A stretch of 64,000 bases of DNA from Roseovarius aestuarii (GTDB lineage: Bacteria; Pseudomonadota; Alphaproteobacteria; Rhodobacterales; Rhodobacteraceae): NCBI RefSeq assembly GCF_019966515.1, contig NZ_JAIMIB010000009.1, forward strand, positions 1 to 64,000, read 5' to 3'. The notes beneath the pieces are model-generated. The model searched no databases and had not been told where the DNA came from. It saw only the letters and a list, made by a program, of their open reading frames with translations. This document shows, piece by piece, positions 29,220-38,294 of the stretch. How positions within the stretch are numbered: position 1 is the stretch's first letter; every line of letters starts with the position of its first letter. The position numbers were made by a program, and so were the translations under genes.

Positions 29220-30008
29220 TCAGGTTGAAACTCTGGATTTTCGTATATCAAGGGCCGGGATCAAACGGCCTTCGTGCTGAAGGCTCAGATAATCGACGCC
29301 GAAAGTGTCACGCACCCGCTGCGCGGTCAGCACCTCGTCAACCGGGCCGAACGCGGTCAGCCGGGCGGATTTCATCAGGCCGACATGAGTCGCGAATTCC
29401 GGGATCATCACCAGATCGTGCACGATCATCACAACCGTTATCCCAAGCTCTGCTACAAGCGACAACATGCGCCCCTTCGCGTCCGGGTCCAGATGATTGG
29501 TCGGTTCATCAAGAAAGAGCAGCACCGGGTTCTGCGCCAATGCCCGGGCGATATGCGCGCGCTGGCGCTCGCCACCAGACAGCTGCGCCATGCGTTGATC
29601 GGCACGCCTGGTCAACCCCGTCAGCTCCAGAATGCGCTCCAGTGCTTTGGCATGTTCGGTCGCAGACCGGTCCGCCCAGATCGGCATCTGCCCCAGGGCG
29701 ATGTAGTCTCTCAGGCAAAGCCTACCATCCGGGAACTCCTGCTGACTGACCGCCGCGATCATCCGGGCCCGCTGTTGCGCGGAAAGCTCCCGCAGATTGC
29801 GCCCCTTGATCCGAACCTCTCCAAGGGTCAGGCTTTCAATCCCCGAAAGCAAGTTCATCAGCGTCGTCTTGCCCGCCCCGTTCGGACCGGCAATCGCAAG
29901 AATGGCCCCGTCATCCAGTTCAAAGGACACATCGCGTAGCAGCGCATCGCCGTTTTGCGCCAAATGACCAAGATCGCGAACTTCCAGAAACGTCAGAACA
30001 CCACTCAT
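29220..30008 (-). CDS. btuD: Vitamin B12 ABC transporter ATP-binding protein
   Basis: The 262-aa ATPase has Walker A GPNGAGKTTLMN near residue 40, signature LSGGERQRAHIARAL near residue 143, Walker B VLLFLDEP and the H-loop in MIVHDL. It overlaps the DUF1636 stop by 4 bases and precedes btuF. Confidence 0.9.
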   Translation of the reverse strand: MSGVLTFLEVRDLGHLAQNGDALLRDVSFELDDGAILAIAGPNGAGKTTLMNLLSGIESLTLGEVRIKGRNLRELSAQQRARMIAAVSQQEFPDGRLCLRDYIALGQMPIWADRSATEHAKALERILELTGLTRRADQRMAQLSGGERQRAHIARALAQNPVLLFLDEPTNHLDPDAKGRMLSLVAELGITVVMIVHDLVMIPEFATHVGLMKSARLTAFGPVDEVLTAQRVRDTFGVDYLSLQHEGRLIPALDIRKSRVST

Positions 30009-30361
30009 CGCACCGCCCCAGCGTCTATCCGGGGCAGCCGGGCCAGTGTTTTCGCCAATAGCGCCGGGGGCCGGTCCGTAGCGTTCGTCCAGCCATCAGT
30101 GCTTTGCTGATACTGGCAGGCAAACTGAACCAGCGCGTCCAGATCCGATGCATCGCGGATGTCACCAAAAAGATACTGCGCCTTTTCCGGTGCCTGAAAA
30201 CCCACCGTGAGCGGCCGTTCGCACCCCGCCATGCATTTCACCAACCGGATTTCCAGCCCGGTCGGCAATCGCGGCGCGAGCGCGTCACAAACCTGTTTTG
30301 CGGCCAGCCCACCATTACAGGCAGAGCAGACAAGAACAAGATGGTCAGATGCGTCGGTCAT
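30005..30361 (-). CDS. DUF1636 protein, cobalamin-linked metal-binding protein
   Basis: The 118-aa protein has CSACNGG near residue 12 and a second Cys pair in KCMAGCERP near residue 43, giving a possible metal or Fe-S site resembling a thioredoxin-like ferredoxin. DUF1636 genes recur next to cobalamin genes and are often riboswitch controlled; the function is unknown. ATG 30361 has GGAG at the right distance; a GTG at 30373 is the alternative. Confidence 0.8.
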   Translation of the reverse strand: MTDASDHLVLVCSACNGGLAAKQVCDALAPRLPTGLEIRLVKCMAGCERPLTVGFQAPEKAQYLFGDIRDASDLDALVQFACQYQQSTDGWTNATDRPPALLAKTLARLPRIDAGAVR

Positions 30362-30431
30362 GGTCCGCTCCACTTGTCACCAAGTGCGAACGGAAGGTGC
30401 CAGTCATGTCAACACGTACGGAACGTGCCAT
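30345..30431 (-). CDS. Possible 28-residue leader ORF after the B12 riboswitch
   Basis: An ATG at 30431 follows an almost perfect ribosome site (GGAAGGAGG, 5 bases before ATG). The frame encodes 28 residues beginning MARSVRVDMTG and stops at 30345, 17 bases inside the DUF1636 gene. It is the first start codon after the riboswitch, so it could couple riboswitch control to DUF1636 translation. No similarity is known. Confidence 0.4.
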   Translation of the reverse strand: MARSVRVDMTGTFRSHLVTSGADHDRRI

Positions 30432-30476
30432 CAAAGCCTCCTTCCAGGACGCCCCGCCCCGGGTTGGTTGAACATA

Positions 30477-30656
30477 TGATGGCAGGTCTCCTGACTTGCG
30501 GGTCTCTGCTCTGCCGTCCTTCCCGGCCAAACGGGCCAGTGGTGTTTCGACATTGCTCGCCGCTCACAGTTGCGGGGGCAGCTACGGATTTGGCGCTGAT
30601 CGGCAAGCCTCACCGTATTCCCTTTTCATCCCTTGGCGGTTTTACGGGAACCATCA
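30477..30656 (-). promoter_or_regulatory. Cobalamin riboswitch
   Basis: The minus strand carries the conserved elements in order: AAAAGGGAATACGGTG, the B12 box GCTGCCCCCGCAACTGTGA, CCACTGG, GGGAAGG, and CCGCAAGTCAGGAGACCTGCC. The ends pair as TGATGG with CCATCA, which sets the limits. It should reduce expression of DUF1636-btuD-btuF-btuC when adenosylcobalamin is plentiful. Confidence 0.95.
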
Positions 30657-30779
30657 CCGCCAGCTAGTCGACACATGGTCCGCGTGTCAAGGGACACGTG
30701 CCGGGGACGTTCTTGCGGAGCTCATAAGCGTCAGCGCCTGAGGGGAGGACCTATTGATCCCACATCTTCGAAGGGTAGC

Positions 30780-32687
30780 TCATGCGCGTTTTTCGACCGG
30801 CTTCTGCCGGAAGGCGGGGCGTTTGAGTTTGATCGACGCATCATACACCAGAGGTGATCGCAGCAGTTTTTCGAACGTCCTGCGATGCACGTCTGCGGCT
30901 GAAAGAATTTCCGGTTTTTCCTGGTCCAGTATCGTGTCCAATGTGATCACGTTTGATGGGCGCCCCTTCAGGTCAAACCTGCTGAAATGCGAAATCACCG
31001 GGGCTAGTGCCAGACTGAACGCAATAGGTGAAAGCCAGACAGACAAGCTGCCCAAGGCGATGCCAGACGCCAGGACGAAGCCCAGAACGATTTCGATGGC
31101 GTGGAAGTGAATCAGCGTTTTGAGCGAGTGCTTTTCACCTTGCCGCACCGGGGTGCCCCAATGTGGCGGTAACCTGAAGATGCTGCGGCCCACGCCTATG
31201 GTTTGATGGATCATCATGATTGGCGCGATGAGGAACGAAACGACGATTTCCACCGCAAACGATTTGGCGAAATCAGCGACGCCACCAAATGTCCTGAGCT
31301 TCGATTTTGATGCCAATATCACAATCGCACCGGCAATTTTCGGCGCAAGCAGCATGGCATAGATCACACCGAAGATCAGGAAATTTGCACTGGAATTCGG
31401 CTCTGTGGTCGTAAAACCATGTGCGGTCCAGAACAGGATGAGCGCCAGCCAGGCTGGTGACATCAGATAGGTCAGTGCATTGTGCAGCAGGTGGTGGCGC
31501 GAAATCAGATGGAAGCCCGCAGAGGACATAATCCGGAGGTGCTGCATGTTGCCCTGACACCAACGCCGATCCCGTCTGATGAAATCAATCAACGTCTCGG
31601 GCGTGCCCTCATAGCTGTCTTCAAGATCGGGCAAAATCCGGATACCCCAGCCGGCGCGCCGCATCAGTGCGGCCTCGACAAAATCATGGCTAAGAATTGG
31701 GATATGCACGTCCTCGCGCGAAGGCATGGCCGGAAGGCCCGAACAGGCGGCGAAGGCGCGCGTGCGCACGATGGCATTGTGGCCGAAAAAGTTGCCTTCA
31801 TCTCCTGACCAAAGCGCCAGGCCACGCGCGAAAAAGGCGCCAAATGCGACGCCGGCGAACTGCTGCCAGCGGGCGATCAGGCTACGCCCACGGAATATGC
31901 GCAGCGCGCCCTGGACGATACCCAGATGCGGGTTCTGGGCCAGCGTATTGGTTAGGCGCAGCACCGCCTGCGCGCTCATCAGGCTGTCCGCATCCAGTAC
32001 CAGCATCGCATCGTAGTGCGCACCCCAGTTCGTCACCCAATGACGCAGATTTCCGGTCTTGAAGTCCTGATTATTTTCGCGGCGCCGATAATAAAGCTGG
32101 TCACTAAGGGCATGGGTCGCGCGCGCATGGGTGAAGGCGCGATGCTCCTGGGCAATTATCTTCGGGTCCTGACTATCGCTGAGAACGAAGGCAGAAAACC
32201 GGTGCAGGTTGGGGGTCTCATTCAGGTCGTCCTGCATCGTCAGGACGTTGGCAAAAACCTCGCTGACATCCTCGTTATAGACGGGCATCAGGATGGCAAC
32301 CTTAAGCGGCGGCGTGAACTTGGGCTTTATTACCGCCACCCTGCGTCGCATCATTGTAATTAGCCCTGCCGCGGATAGGCAAAGCACGAATGAAATCCAG
32401 AAGAAGGTAACCGTAATCGTGGCAATCCATGCTGCATTTTTCATCGTGCTACCACCGGCAGGCACGGTGTCACGAAAGAGCATGGCCAGAACGATTGTGC
32501 AAATCAAAGCAGGAACGAAAACTGCAATGCGCTTGGCCCAGATAAACGGTTGCGCAGGCTTGGGTGGCACCTTTGGGTCCCGGTGGCTCCGCGAAAAATC
32601 CTGGATCGGCATATCCAACGGCTTCACCGGCGGCATCCAGGCCATCGAAGCGTATCCTTGCCGAGCAGGGAATAGATAATCCTTCAT
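30780..32687 (-). CDS. opgH: Glucans biosynthesis glucosyltransferase H
   Basis: The 635-aa inner-membrane family-2 glycosyltransferase builds the beta-glucan backbone of osmoregulated periplasmic glucans. It has N-terminal helices, the catalytic domain with VLDADSLMS near residue 230 and the QRxRW-like RRDRRWCQGNMQH near residue 390, then several C-terminal helices. ATG 32687 overlaps the opgC stop by 4 bases (ATGA); an in-frame extension upstream lies inside opgC. The partner opgG, which usually adds branches in the periplasm, is not in this window. Confidence 0.9.
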   Translation of the reverse strand: MKDYLFPARQGYASMAWMPPVKPLDMPIQDFSRSHRDPKVPPKPAQPFIWAKRIAVFVPALICTIVLAMLFRDTVPAGGSTMKNAAWIATITVTFFWISFVLCLSAAGLITMMRRRVAVIKPKFTPPLKVAILMPVYNEDVSEVFANVLTMQDDLNETPNLHRFSAFVLSDSQDPKIIAQEHRAFTHARATHALSDQLYYRRRENNQDFKTGNLRHWVTNWGAHYDAMLVLDADSLMSAQAVLRLTNTLAQNPHLGIVQGALRIFRGRSLIARWQQFAGVAFGAFFARGLALWSGDEGNFFGHNAIVRTRAFAACSGLPAMPSREDVHIPILSHDFVEAALMRRAGWGIRILPDLEDSYEGTPETLIDFIRRDRRWCQGNMQHLRIMSSAGFHLISRHHLLHNALTYLMSPAWLALILFWTAHGFTTTEPNSSANFLIFGVIYAMLLAPKIAGAIVILASKSKLRTFGGVADFAKSFAVEIVVSFLIAPIMMIHQTIGVGRSIFRLPPHWGTPVRQGEKHSLKTLIHFHAIEIVLGFVLASGIALGSLSVWLSPIAFSLALAPVISHFSRFDLKGRPSNVITLDTILDQEKPEILSAADVHRRTFEKLLRSPLVYDASIKLKRPAFRQKPVEKRA

Positions 32688-33859
32688 GTTCTTGCCTCGG
32701 GGATGTTTCGCCAGGGTTGCGACTTGAACCAGGCAGCCAAGTAGGCGACACCCACGATCAACGCAAATCCGACCAGATTGGCGAGCCACACTATGAGCGT
32801 AGTTCTGCCGATCAGATCGAGTACAAAGCCGATGACGCGCGCCGCGACCATCGAGAATACAAAGACGGCAAGAGATTGCTGCCCAACCTTCAGAATGAAT
32901 TTAAGGATTACCTGCCAAAGGCGTGCCAGCAGGCCTGCCCCGGTTGAGCGCAGCCTGTGTCCGCCCGGACCCGCTGCGGCCCAGCCGAGATAGGCCAGTG
33001 CGAGAAAGTGCACATATCTGAAGATACCAAAATCCGTCTTTGCTTTGAAAAACTGGATCGCTGTAGACGCTTCCTTGAGCTCGGGCACAGCCCTGAGGAT
33101 ACGAAAATACGCAAATGGAATGGTCGCCAGCACGATGACAATCGCCAGGATGACAAGCCACTTGTTTAAGGGCGGTGCAGGCAGCCAACCCGCCATGAAC
33201 GCAAAGCCAGTGAAGAAGATCAATTGCCAGCCGAAGGGGTTAAAAAACCATTCGCGATCGCTCCAGGGTTCGGCAGGCATCCACAAAACACCTGCGTTGG
33301 CACCGATCCAGACCATTACAACAAAGGCCAGCGCGGCCAGACCGTGCAGGTTTTTGAGGGCGACCACGATCGGCATCATCACCAGGATCGCAATGTACAT
33401 GGGCAGGATGTCAAAATAGTTCGGCACATAGGTCAGCGTCAGCAAACCCAGCAGATTAGGTACTGTATTATCAAAAAACGGCACCACATACGGCGCGTTG
33501 GCGTATGCCTTCTCGAACGCGCCGGTACTGTCGATGGTGGTTAGGAAGGAGGCCACGATCAAAAACACCGCGATATGTGCCCAATAAACCTGCCACACCC
33601 GATAGAGGACGCGCGCCGTGCCGATGAACCAGCCCTTGGTCCGGAACGCTTTGCCAAAGGCGATCGCCGACGCCATTCCCGAGCAAAAAACAAAAATCTC
33701 GGTGGCATCAGAAAAGCCAAACCGCGCGGGGATCCACAGTGCCAGAAAATTCCACGGAATATGGGCGATCAGGATAATGAACATTGCGATGCCGCGAAAA
33801 AAGTCGAGTCTTATGTCACGCTGACTGGCGACCATTTCTGTGGTTGCGACCGTGGTCAT
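32684..33859 (-). CDS. opgC: OpgC membrane acyltransferase for periplasmic glucans
   Basis: The 391-aa protein has about ten membrane helices and the OpgC-type start RDIRLDFFRGIAMFIILIAHIPWN near residue 15, with the conserved Asp-Phe-Arg and His of this acyltransferase-3-like group. OpgC adds succinyl groups to osmoregulated glucans. It is translationally coupled to opgH. Confidence 0.88.
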   Translation of the reverse strand: MTTVATTEMVASQRDIRLDFFRGIAMFIILIAHIPWNFLALWIPARFGFSDATEIFVFCSGMASAIAFGKAFRTKGWFIGTARVLYRVWQVYWAHIAVFLIVASFLTTIDSTGAFEKAYANAPYVVPFFDNTVPNLLGLLTLTYVPNYFDILPMYIAILVMMPIVVALKNLHGLAALAFVVMVWIGANAGVLWMPAEPWSDREWFFNPFGWQLIFFTGFAFMAGWLPAPPLNKWLVILAIVIVLATIPFAYFRILRAVPELKEASTAIQFFKAKTDFGIFRYVHFLALAYLGWAAAGPGGHRLRSTGAGLLARLWQVILKFILKVGQQSLAVFVFSMVAARVIGFVLDLIGRTTLIVWLANLVGFALIVGVAYLAAWFKSQPWRNIPEART

Positions 33860-33901
33860 ATGAAAGTCCTGATGAGTTACTAAACTGGGGAAACGTGTTG
33901 C

Positions 33902-35272
33902 CTACTCGGCCGCCACGAGGGCGGCGGGGTCAAAATCCGGCCCGTTGGTCAACATTTTAAATCTGACAGCCGCATAGCGATCTTCGTTCCCGCCACGCTT
34001 TTCCTTGCGCTCTGTCAATATACGCTTGGCTTCTGTGAAATGTCCGCCGCGAATACCGGCGTCGATGGTCAAACGCTCAAAGACGTCACGTTGCGCATGG
34101 CTACCGCCAGCTTGCTGCATCTTGGCGCGAGCGGCTGCGAGGTTTCTGAAGGCGGCATCGTAGTTGGCCTCGCCAAACGCCTCCAGTCCGGCGGCAGCAG
34201 CAAGTCCCGGATCGGCCATCGCCCGGGCAACTTCACTGTCGGTGGTGCGCGCATCTTTGTTCATCCGCGAAATCATGGTCTTGATCGCCTCGTCACGATC
34301 ACCACCAACGAGCGCCAGAATGTAGTGAAGGTCCGCGAAAATCAGGCAGCCATCTTCGGTACGCTGCTCCGACAGATCGGCCAGTTCCTCCCAGCGATTG
34401 CCCACGTCGATGCCTTCGAGTTCAAGCCTGCTGAGCAACGACGTTGCATTCGAAATATCACGATAGTCGTCGGTCTTGTCCTTCCGGATTTCGGTATCGT
34501 AAAGGGCGAAGACTTCATCAATCTGATTTTGATCCAGATGCATCAATGCCTTGTGCCACCAGACGTGGTAGCGGAAGTTGTTACAATGCGACCAGGCATT
34601 CTCCTGTTCCTGCAACCATTGCAGGCCAGCGGGCGCATCTGCGGTCATGTCATAAACATGGGCCACCGCATGCAATCCCCAGGCGTCGTTCGGCGCATAG
34701 AGCATACCCTTGCGGCCAATGCGTTCCGCCGCTTCGTAATCGCCGGTTTCTTCCAGCGCGAAAGCGTAGCAGCCCAAGAGATAGCCATAGCCGGCATGCT
34801 TTTCATCATATGCCGGCAAGACACCTTCGATCGAACGCCGCATTTCCACGGAATCACCAACAATGAAGGACAGCGCATGAGCTATTTTCATCGATAGCGC
34901 GTCTTGCGGGTTTTCCGTTAAAATACCCTGCACGACATTTCGCGCCTGCACGGGTTTACCTTCAAGCAAAAGGCCCAAAGCCCGTATAAATTCTTTCTCT
35001 CGCCTGGTAGCAGCAGAGGCTTTGAGCGCCTCTTGCGCAGCGCCATAAGCGCCCCGGGCAGCTTCAATCAACTCGCGCCGCCCCAGCATCATGTAGAATA
35101 TGCCCTTGATTGCGTGCCCATAGGCGAAATCGGGGGCGCGCTCCAATACTGCTGCAAGATGGGTTGGCGTTATTTGGGCATGCGCCAGAAACCCAAGCTG
35201 CATCTTATCCCATTCGTCACGTATTTCCGTGTCGCTAAGCGAGATATCATTGCCGAAGACGTCAGTTAACAT
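33902..35272 (-). CDS. TTC38-like tetratricopeptide repeat protein
   Basis: The 456-aa protein is all helical, with TPR-like units such as YLLGCYAFALEETGDYEAA and the segment PNDAWGLHAVAHVYDM followed by HVWWHKALMHLD. These match the TTC38 family found in bacteria and eukaryotes, whose function is unknown. No signal peptide or membrane helix is seen. ATG 35272 has GAGGG before it; GTG 35284 is an alternative. Confidence 0.8.
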   Translation of the reverse strand: MLTDVFGNDISLSDTEIRDEWDKMQLGFLAHAQITPTHLAAVLERAPDFAYGHAIKGIFYMMLGRRELIEAARGAYGAAQEALKASAATRREKEFIRALGLLLEGKPVQARNVVQGILTENPQDALSMKIAHALSFIVGDSVEMRRSIEGVLPAYDEKHAGYGYLLGCYAFALEETGDYEAAERIGRKGMLYAPNDAWGLHAVAHVYDMTADAPAGLQWLQEQENAWSHCNNFRYHVWWHKALMHLDQNQIDEVFALYDTEIRKDKTDDYRDISNATSLLSRLELEGIDVGNRWEELADLSEQRTEDGCLIFADLHYILALVGGDRDEAIKTMISRMNKDARTTDSEVARAMADPGLAAAAGLEAFGEANYDAAFRNLAAARAKMQQAGGSHAQRDVFERLTIDAGIRGGHFTEAKRILTERKEKRGGNEDRYAAVRFKMLTNGPDFDPAALVAAE

Positions 35273-35387
35273 TTTAACCCTCACGATTTCTTTGCGCTGA
35301 TTAGACCGATATGTGGTCAGGAAACAAAAGGGTTTTGCGTGAGATAACGGGCAATTGATTTCGGTTTATCTGGGAATGCCGTTTCTT

Positions 35388-36602
35388 TCACTTAATGGGC
35401 GGGGAAATGCCGAAAGCCTCCAGAACGTCTTGTGTATCTTCGCCAAAATGCGGTGGTGCGTGGCGATATGTTACAGGCGTGATCGAGAATTTCAGCGGAT
35501 TGCCAAGCAATTTGACCGATCCGCCCTGAACGGTGTCTTTGGAAATGGATATGACCGTATCGCGGGCCGATGCCTGATCCGTTTCCAATGCTTCTTTCAC
35601 GGTATTGATCGGGCCCGCCGGAACGCCACGTTGTTCCAGTCCTTCCAATACCTCGGATTTCGAGTAAGAGATCAGCGCGTCTCGTAACAGTGACGTCAGA
35701 GCAACCCTGTTTTCGATCCGTTTTAGGTTGGTTGCATAATCCGGATGTCGGGCAAGGTCGGGCTGGCCGAGAAAATCGCAGAACCGCTGGAACTGGGCGT
35801 CATTTCCGACCGCCAGCAGGAAATACCCGTCTTCGACTTGAAACGCATCGTAGGGAACGATGTTGGGATGCGCATTGCCGCGTCGTTCCGGCAAATTTCC
35901 CGAGGTGAGGAAATTGATGCCTTCGTTCACCAGCCATGCCATTTGTGTATCCACCAGGGCCAGATCAATGTGTTGGCCCTCGCCGGTCTGATCCCGGTGG
36001 CGCAAGGCTGCCAGAACGCCGATCGTGGCGTACATGCCGCACATGACATCCGCGATGCCAACGCCGACTTTCAGTGGTTGTCCATCCGGCTCACCGGTCA
36101 GCGACATGATACCGCCATAGCCCTGCGCCATCAGATCGTATCCGGGCCGGTGGCTGTTCGGGCCGGTCTGGCCGAACCCCGAGATCGAACAGTAGACCAG
36201 ACCGGGGTGGGCCGCGCACAGCGTTGCGTGATCAAGGCGGTATTTCGCAAGTCCGCCGGGTTTGAAATTCTCGATGACAACATCGGCGCGAGCCGCCAGT
36301 TGCCGGATGATATCCTGCCCCGCGGGCGTGGCGATATCGATGGCAACGGACTTCTTGTTCCGGTTCGAACTCATGAAATAGGCGCTCAAATCCGTTGGGT
36401 CGCCATTCGATGCCCGGGCATAGTTTGGTCCCCACGCACGGGTATCATCACCACCGGATTTCGGGTTTTCGATCTTGAGCACCGTAGCCCCCAGGTCGCC
36501 CAGTATCTGCGTAGCGGTCGGACCGGCCAAGATACGCGACAAATCAAGGACGACAATACCGTGCAGCGGCCCGTTGGCGGTTTCCTCAGAAGCGACCATC
36601 AT
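35388..36602 (-). CDS. Class III CoA-transferase, CaiB/BaiF family
   Basis: The 404-aa protein has the family start GIVVLDLSRILAGPTATQILGDLGA and the segment KVGVGIADVMCGMYA containing the Asp expected to carry the acyl intermediate. Enzymes of this family move CoA between carboxylic acids. Its start lies 17 bases inside the end of the ThDP enzyme gene, so they are translated together. That pairing recalls oxalate degradation (formyl-CoA transferase with oxalyl-CoA decarboxylase), but the substrate here is not established. Confidence 0.87.
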   Translation of the reverse strand: MMVASEETANGPLHGIVVLDLSRILAGPTATQILGDLGATVLKIENPKSGGDDTRAWGPNYARASNGDPTDLSAYFMSSNRNKKSVAIDIATPAGQDIIRQLAARADVVIENFKPGGLAKYRLDHATLCAAHPGLVYCSISGFGQTGPNSHRPGYDLMAQGYGGIMSLTGEPDGQPLKVGVGIADVMCGMYATIGVLAALRHRDQTGEGQHIDLALVDTQMAWLVNEGINFLTSGNLPERRGNAHPNIVPYDAFQVEDGYFLLAVGNDAQFQRFCDFLGQPDLARHPDYATNLKRIENRVALTSLLRDALISYSKSEVLEGLEQRGVPAGPINTVKEALETDQASARDTVISISKDTVQGGSVKLLGNPLKFSITPVTYRHAPPHFGEDTQDVLEAFGISPPIK

Positions 36603-38208
36603 ACGATCCCTTGTCGATCCGGGCGGCGATAACAGTAAAGATTTCGCTGGAAAGCGCGGCTTTGATCGCCGCACGTAGCCCGGCGCGATCAGATACAGTG
36701 TATCCTGTGCCACCAAACGCCTGCGCTATCGCCGCAAAATCATGACAACCGAAATCAACGGCTTTGTTGGCAAGCTGGCGCTGGCGCTGTTTCAGCTCAA
36801 TGAGGGCAAGACTGGCATCTACGAAGACCAGGAAGATCGGCGCCAGCCCCCGCTCTGCCGCGGTTGCCAGTTCGCCCGCAACCATCAGAAATCCGGCATC
36901 GCCCGAGAAGGAAATCACCGGGCGTTCAGGCGATGCCAGCTTGGCGCCCAGCGCCAGGGGTACGGCGCAGCCCATCGTGCAAAAGGCAGAGGATTGCATC
37001 AGCCCGCGAGGCTCGGAAACCGGCCACATTTGCGACAGCAATATGCGATGGGCGCCGCTGTCGGCCGTGGCAAGCGTCTCGGCAGGCAGGGCTTTGCGGC
37101 ATTCGTCGATGACGGCCGCCGGGCCCCATGCCTCGTCAGTTGGAAACGCCTTTGCCAGTGCAGCCTTTACCTGCGTGATCTCCCCCTCAGGCCACGTATT
37201 GCCACCGGGCAGGTCCGCCCCCAATACCTTCAGCGTAGCGCCGGTATTGGCGACGAAGTTAACGCTGGATTGATGCATATAATGGCTGTTGGGTTCGGCG
37301 CTGATGTCGATGACCTTCGTGGTCTCAACATCCCAGACATCGCGCCAACCGGGACGCATTTCAATCGGGTCGTAACCCGCGCAGATGATCAGGTCCGACT
37401 TTTGCACGAAAGGCAACAGATGCTTATCCGCCAACGGCGACAGCCCCGCGCCGCCAAGGCAAAGCGGATGCGTCTCGGGGACGACCCCTTTGGCCTTATA
37501 GGTCGTGATCAGGGGCACTTTGAACGTTTCGCAGAATGCCTTGATGTTTGGGCCAGCCCCTTCATTCATCGCATCGACGCCAGCGATCATGACCGGGCGT
37601 TTGGCGGCGGCCAGCCAGCTGCGCGCCTGGTCCAGTTCCCCACCTGCGGCGGGTACCAGCGGCGCCGCATCGGGGCGCCGGCGCAATTTTGTTATGGCAA
37701 CCTGGGTGTTTGCAACGGTGATGGGCACATCAATATGCACCGGGCCGGGGCGGCCTTCGGTGGCGACGCCAACCGCCTTGTCCGCAATGATGTCGGCACT
37801 GGCAGCCGTCAGGCAATAGCTGGCCTTGGTAATCGGTTTGAAGACAGCGCCGTGATCCATGATCTGATGGGTATAGGTCTGCGCCTCATCTGCATCGACG
37901 CAGCCGGTTAGGACGATCAGCGGCACGCGATCCTGATAGGCATTCGCGATGGAGTTGATCCCGTTCATCGCCCCCGGCCCCAGCGTGGCGATCAGAATGC
38001 CCGGCGCACCGGTTCGGTGATAATCGCCCTCTGCCATAAAGCCGGCGCTGTTTTCATGCTTGACCAGCACGGTTTCAATACCTGCCTCGGCCAAAGCATC
38101 AACAAGGGTCAAAACCTCGCCGCCAGGCATGCCATAGGCACGGCGGCACCCGGCTTCGTACAGGCGTTCTGCAAGATAATCCGCAGCGCGACGCGGTCTG
38201 ATTGACAT
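36586..38208 (-). CDS. Thiamine diphosphate-dependent enzyme, acetolactate synthase-like
   Basis: The 540-aa protein has all three domains of the acetolactate synthase/oxalyl-CoA decarboxylase superfamily. The catalytic Glu is in VKHENSAGFMAEG near residue 50. The ThDP site begins GDAGFLMVAGELATAAE near residue 440, but the usual NN or ND that closes this motif reads VD. GGGGGG sits before ATG 38208. The superfamily includes 2-hydroxyacyl-CoA lyase, oxalyl-CoA decarboxylase and others; sequence alone does not choose. It precedes the CoA-transferase in one transcript. Confidence 0.8.
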   Translation of the reverse strand: MSIRPRRAADYLAERLYEAGCRRAYGMPGGEVLTLVDALAEAGIETVLVKHENSAGFMAEGDYHRTGAPGILIATLGPGAMNGINSIANAYQDRVPLIVLTGCVDADEAQTYTHQIMDHGAVFKPITKASYCLTAASADIIADKAVGVATEGRPGPVHIDVPITVANTQVAITKLRRRPDAAPLVPAAGGELDQARSWLAAAKRPVMIAGVDAMNEGAGPNIKAFCETFKVPLITTYKAKGVVPETHPLCLGGAGLSPLADKHLLPFVQKSDLIICAGYDPIEMRPGWRDVWDVETTKVIDISAEPNSHYMHQSSVNFVANTGATLKVLGADLPGGNTWPEGEITQVKAALAKAFPTDEAWGPAAVIDECRKALPAETLATADSGAHRILLSQMWPVSEPRGLMQSSAFCTMGCAVPLALGAKLASPERPVISFSGDAGFLMVAGELATAAERGLAPIFLVFVDASLALIELKQRQRQLANKAVDFGCHDFAAIAQAFGGTGYTVSDRAGLRAAIKAALSSEIFTVIAARIDKGSYDGRF

Positions 38209-38294
38209 GTAACCCCCCAGGGTAATTTGGCCGGTTTTCAACGGCAGGACATTCCGGCGTTTACTTGCCCGAAAACACGATAAGATGCGAGACT

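Noticed and set aside
28274..29749. A 491-codon open frame on the plus strand
   Set aside because: It mirrors btuF and btuD, which carry signal peptide and ABC motifs. Its own translation is rich in His, Arg and Gln with no recognisable domain.
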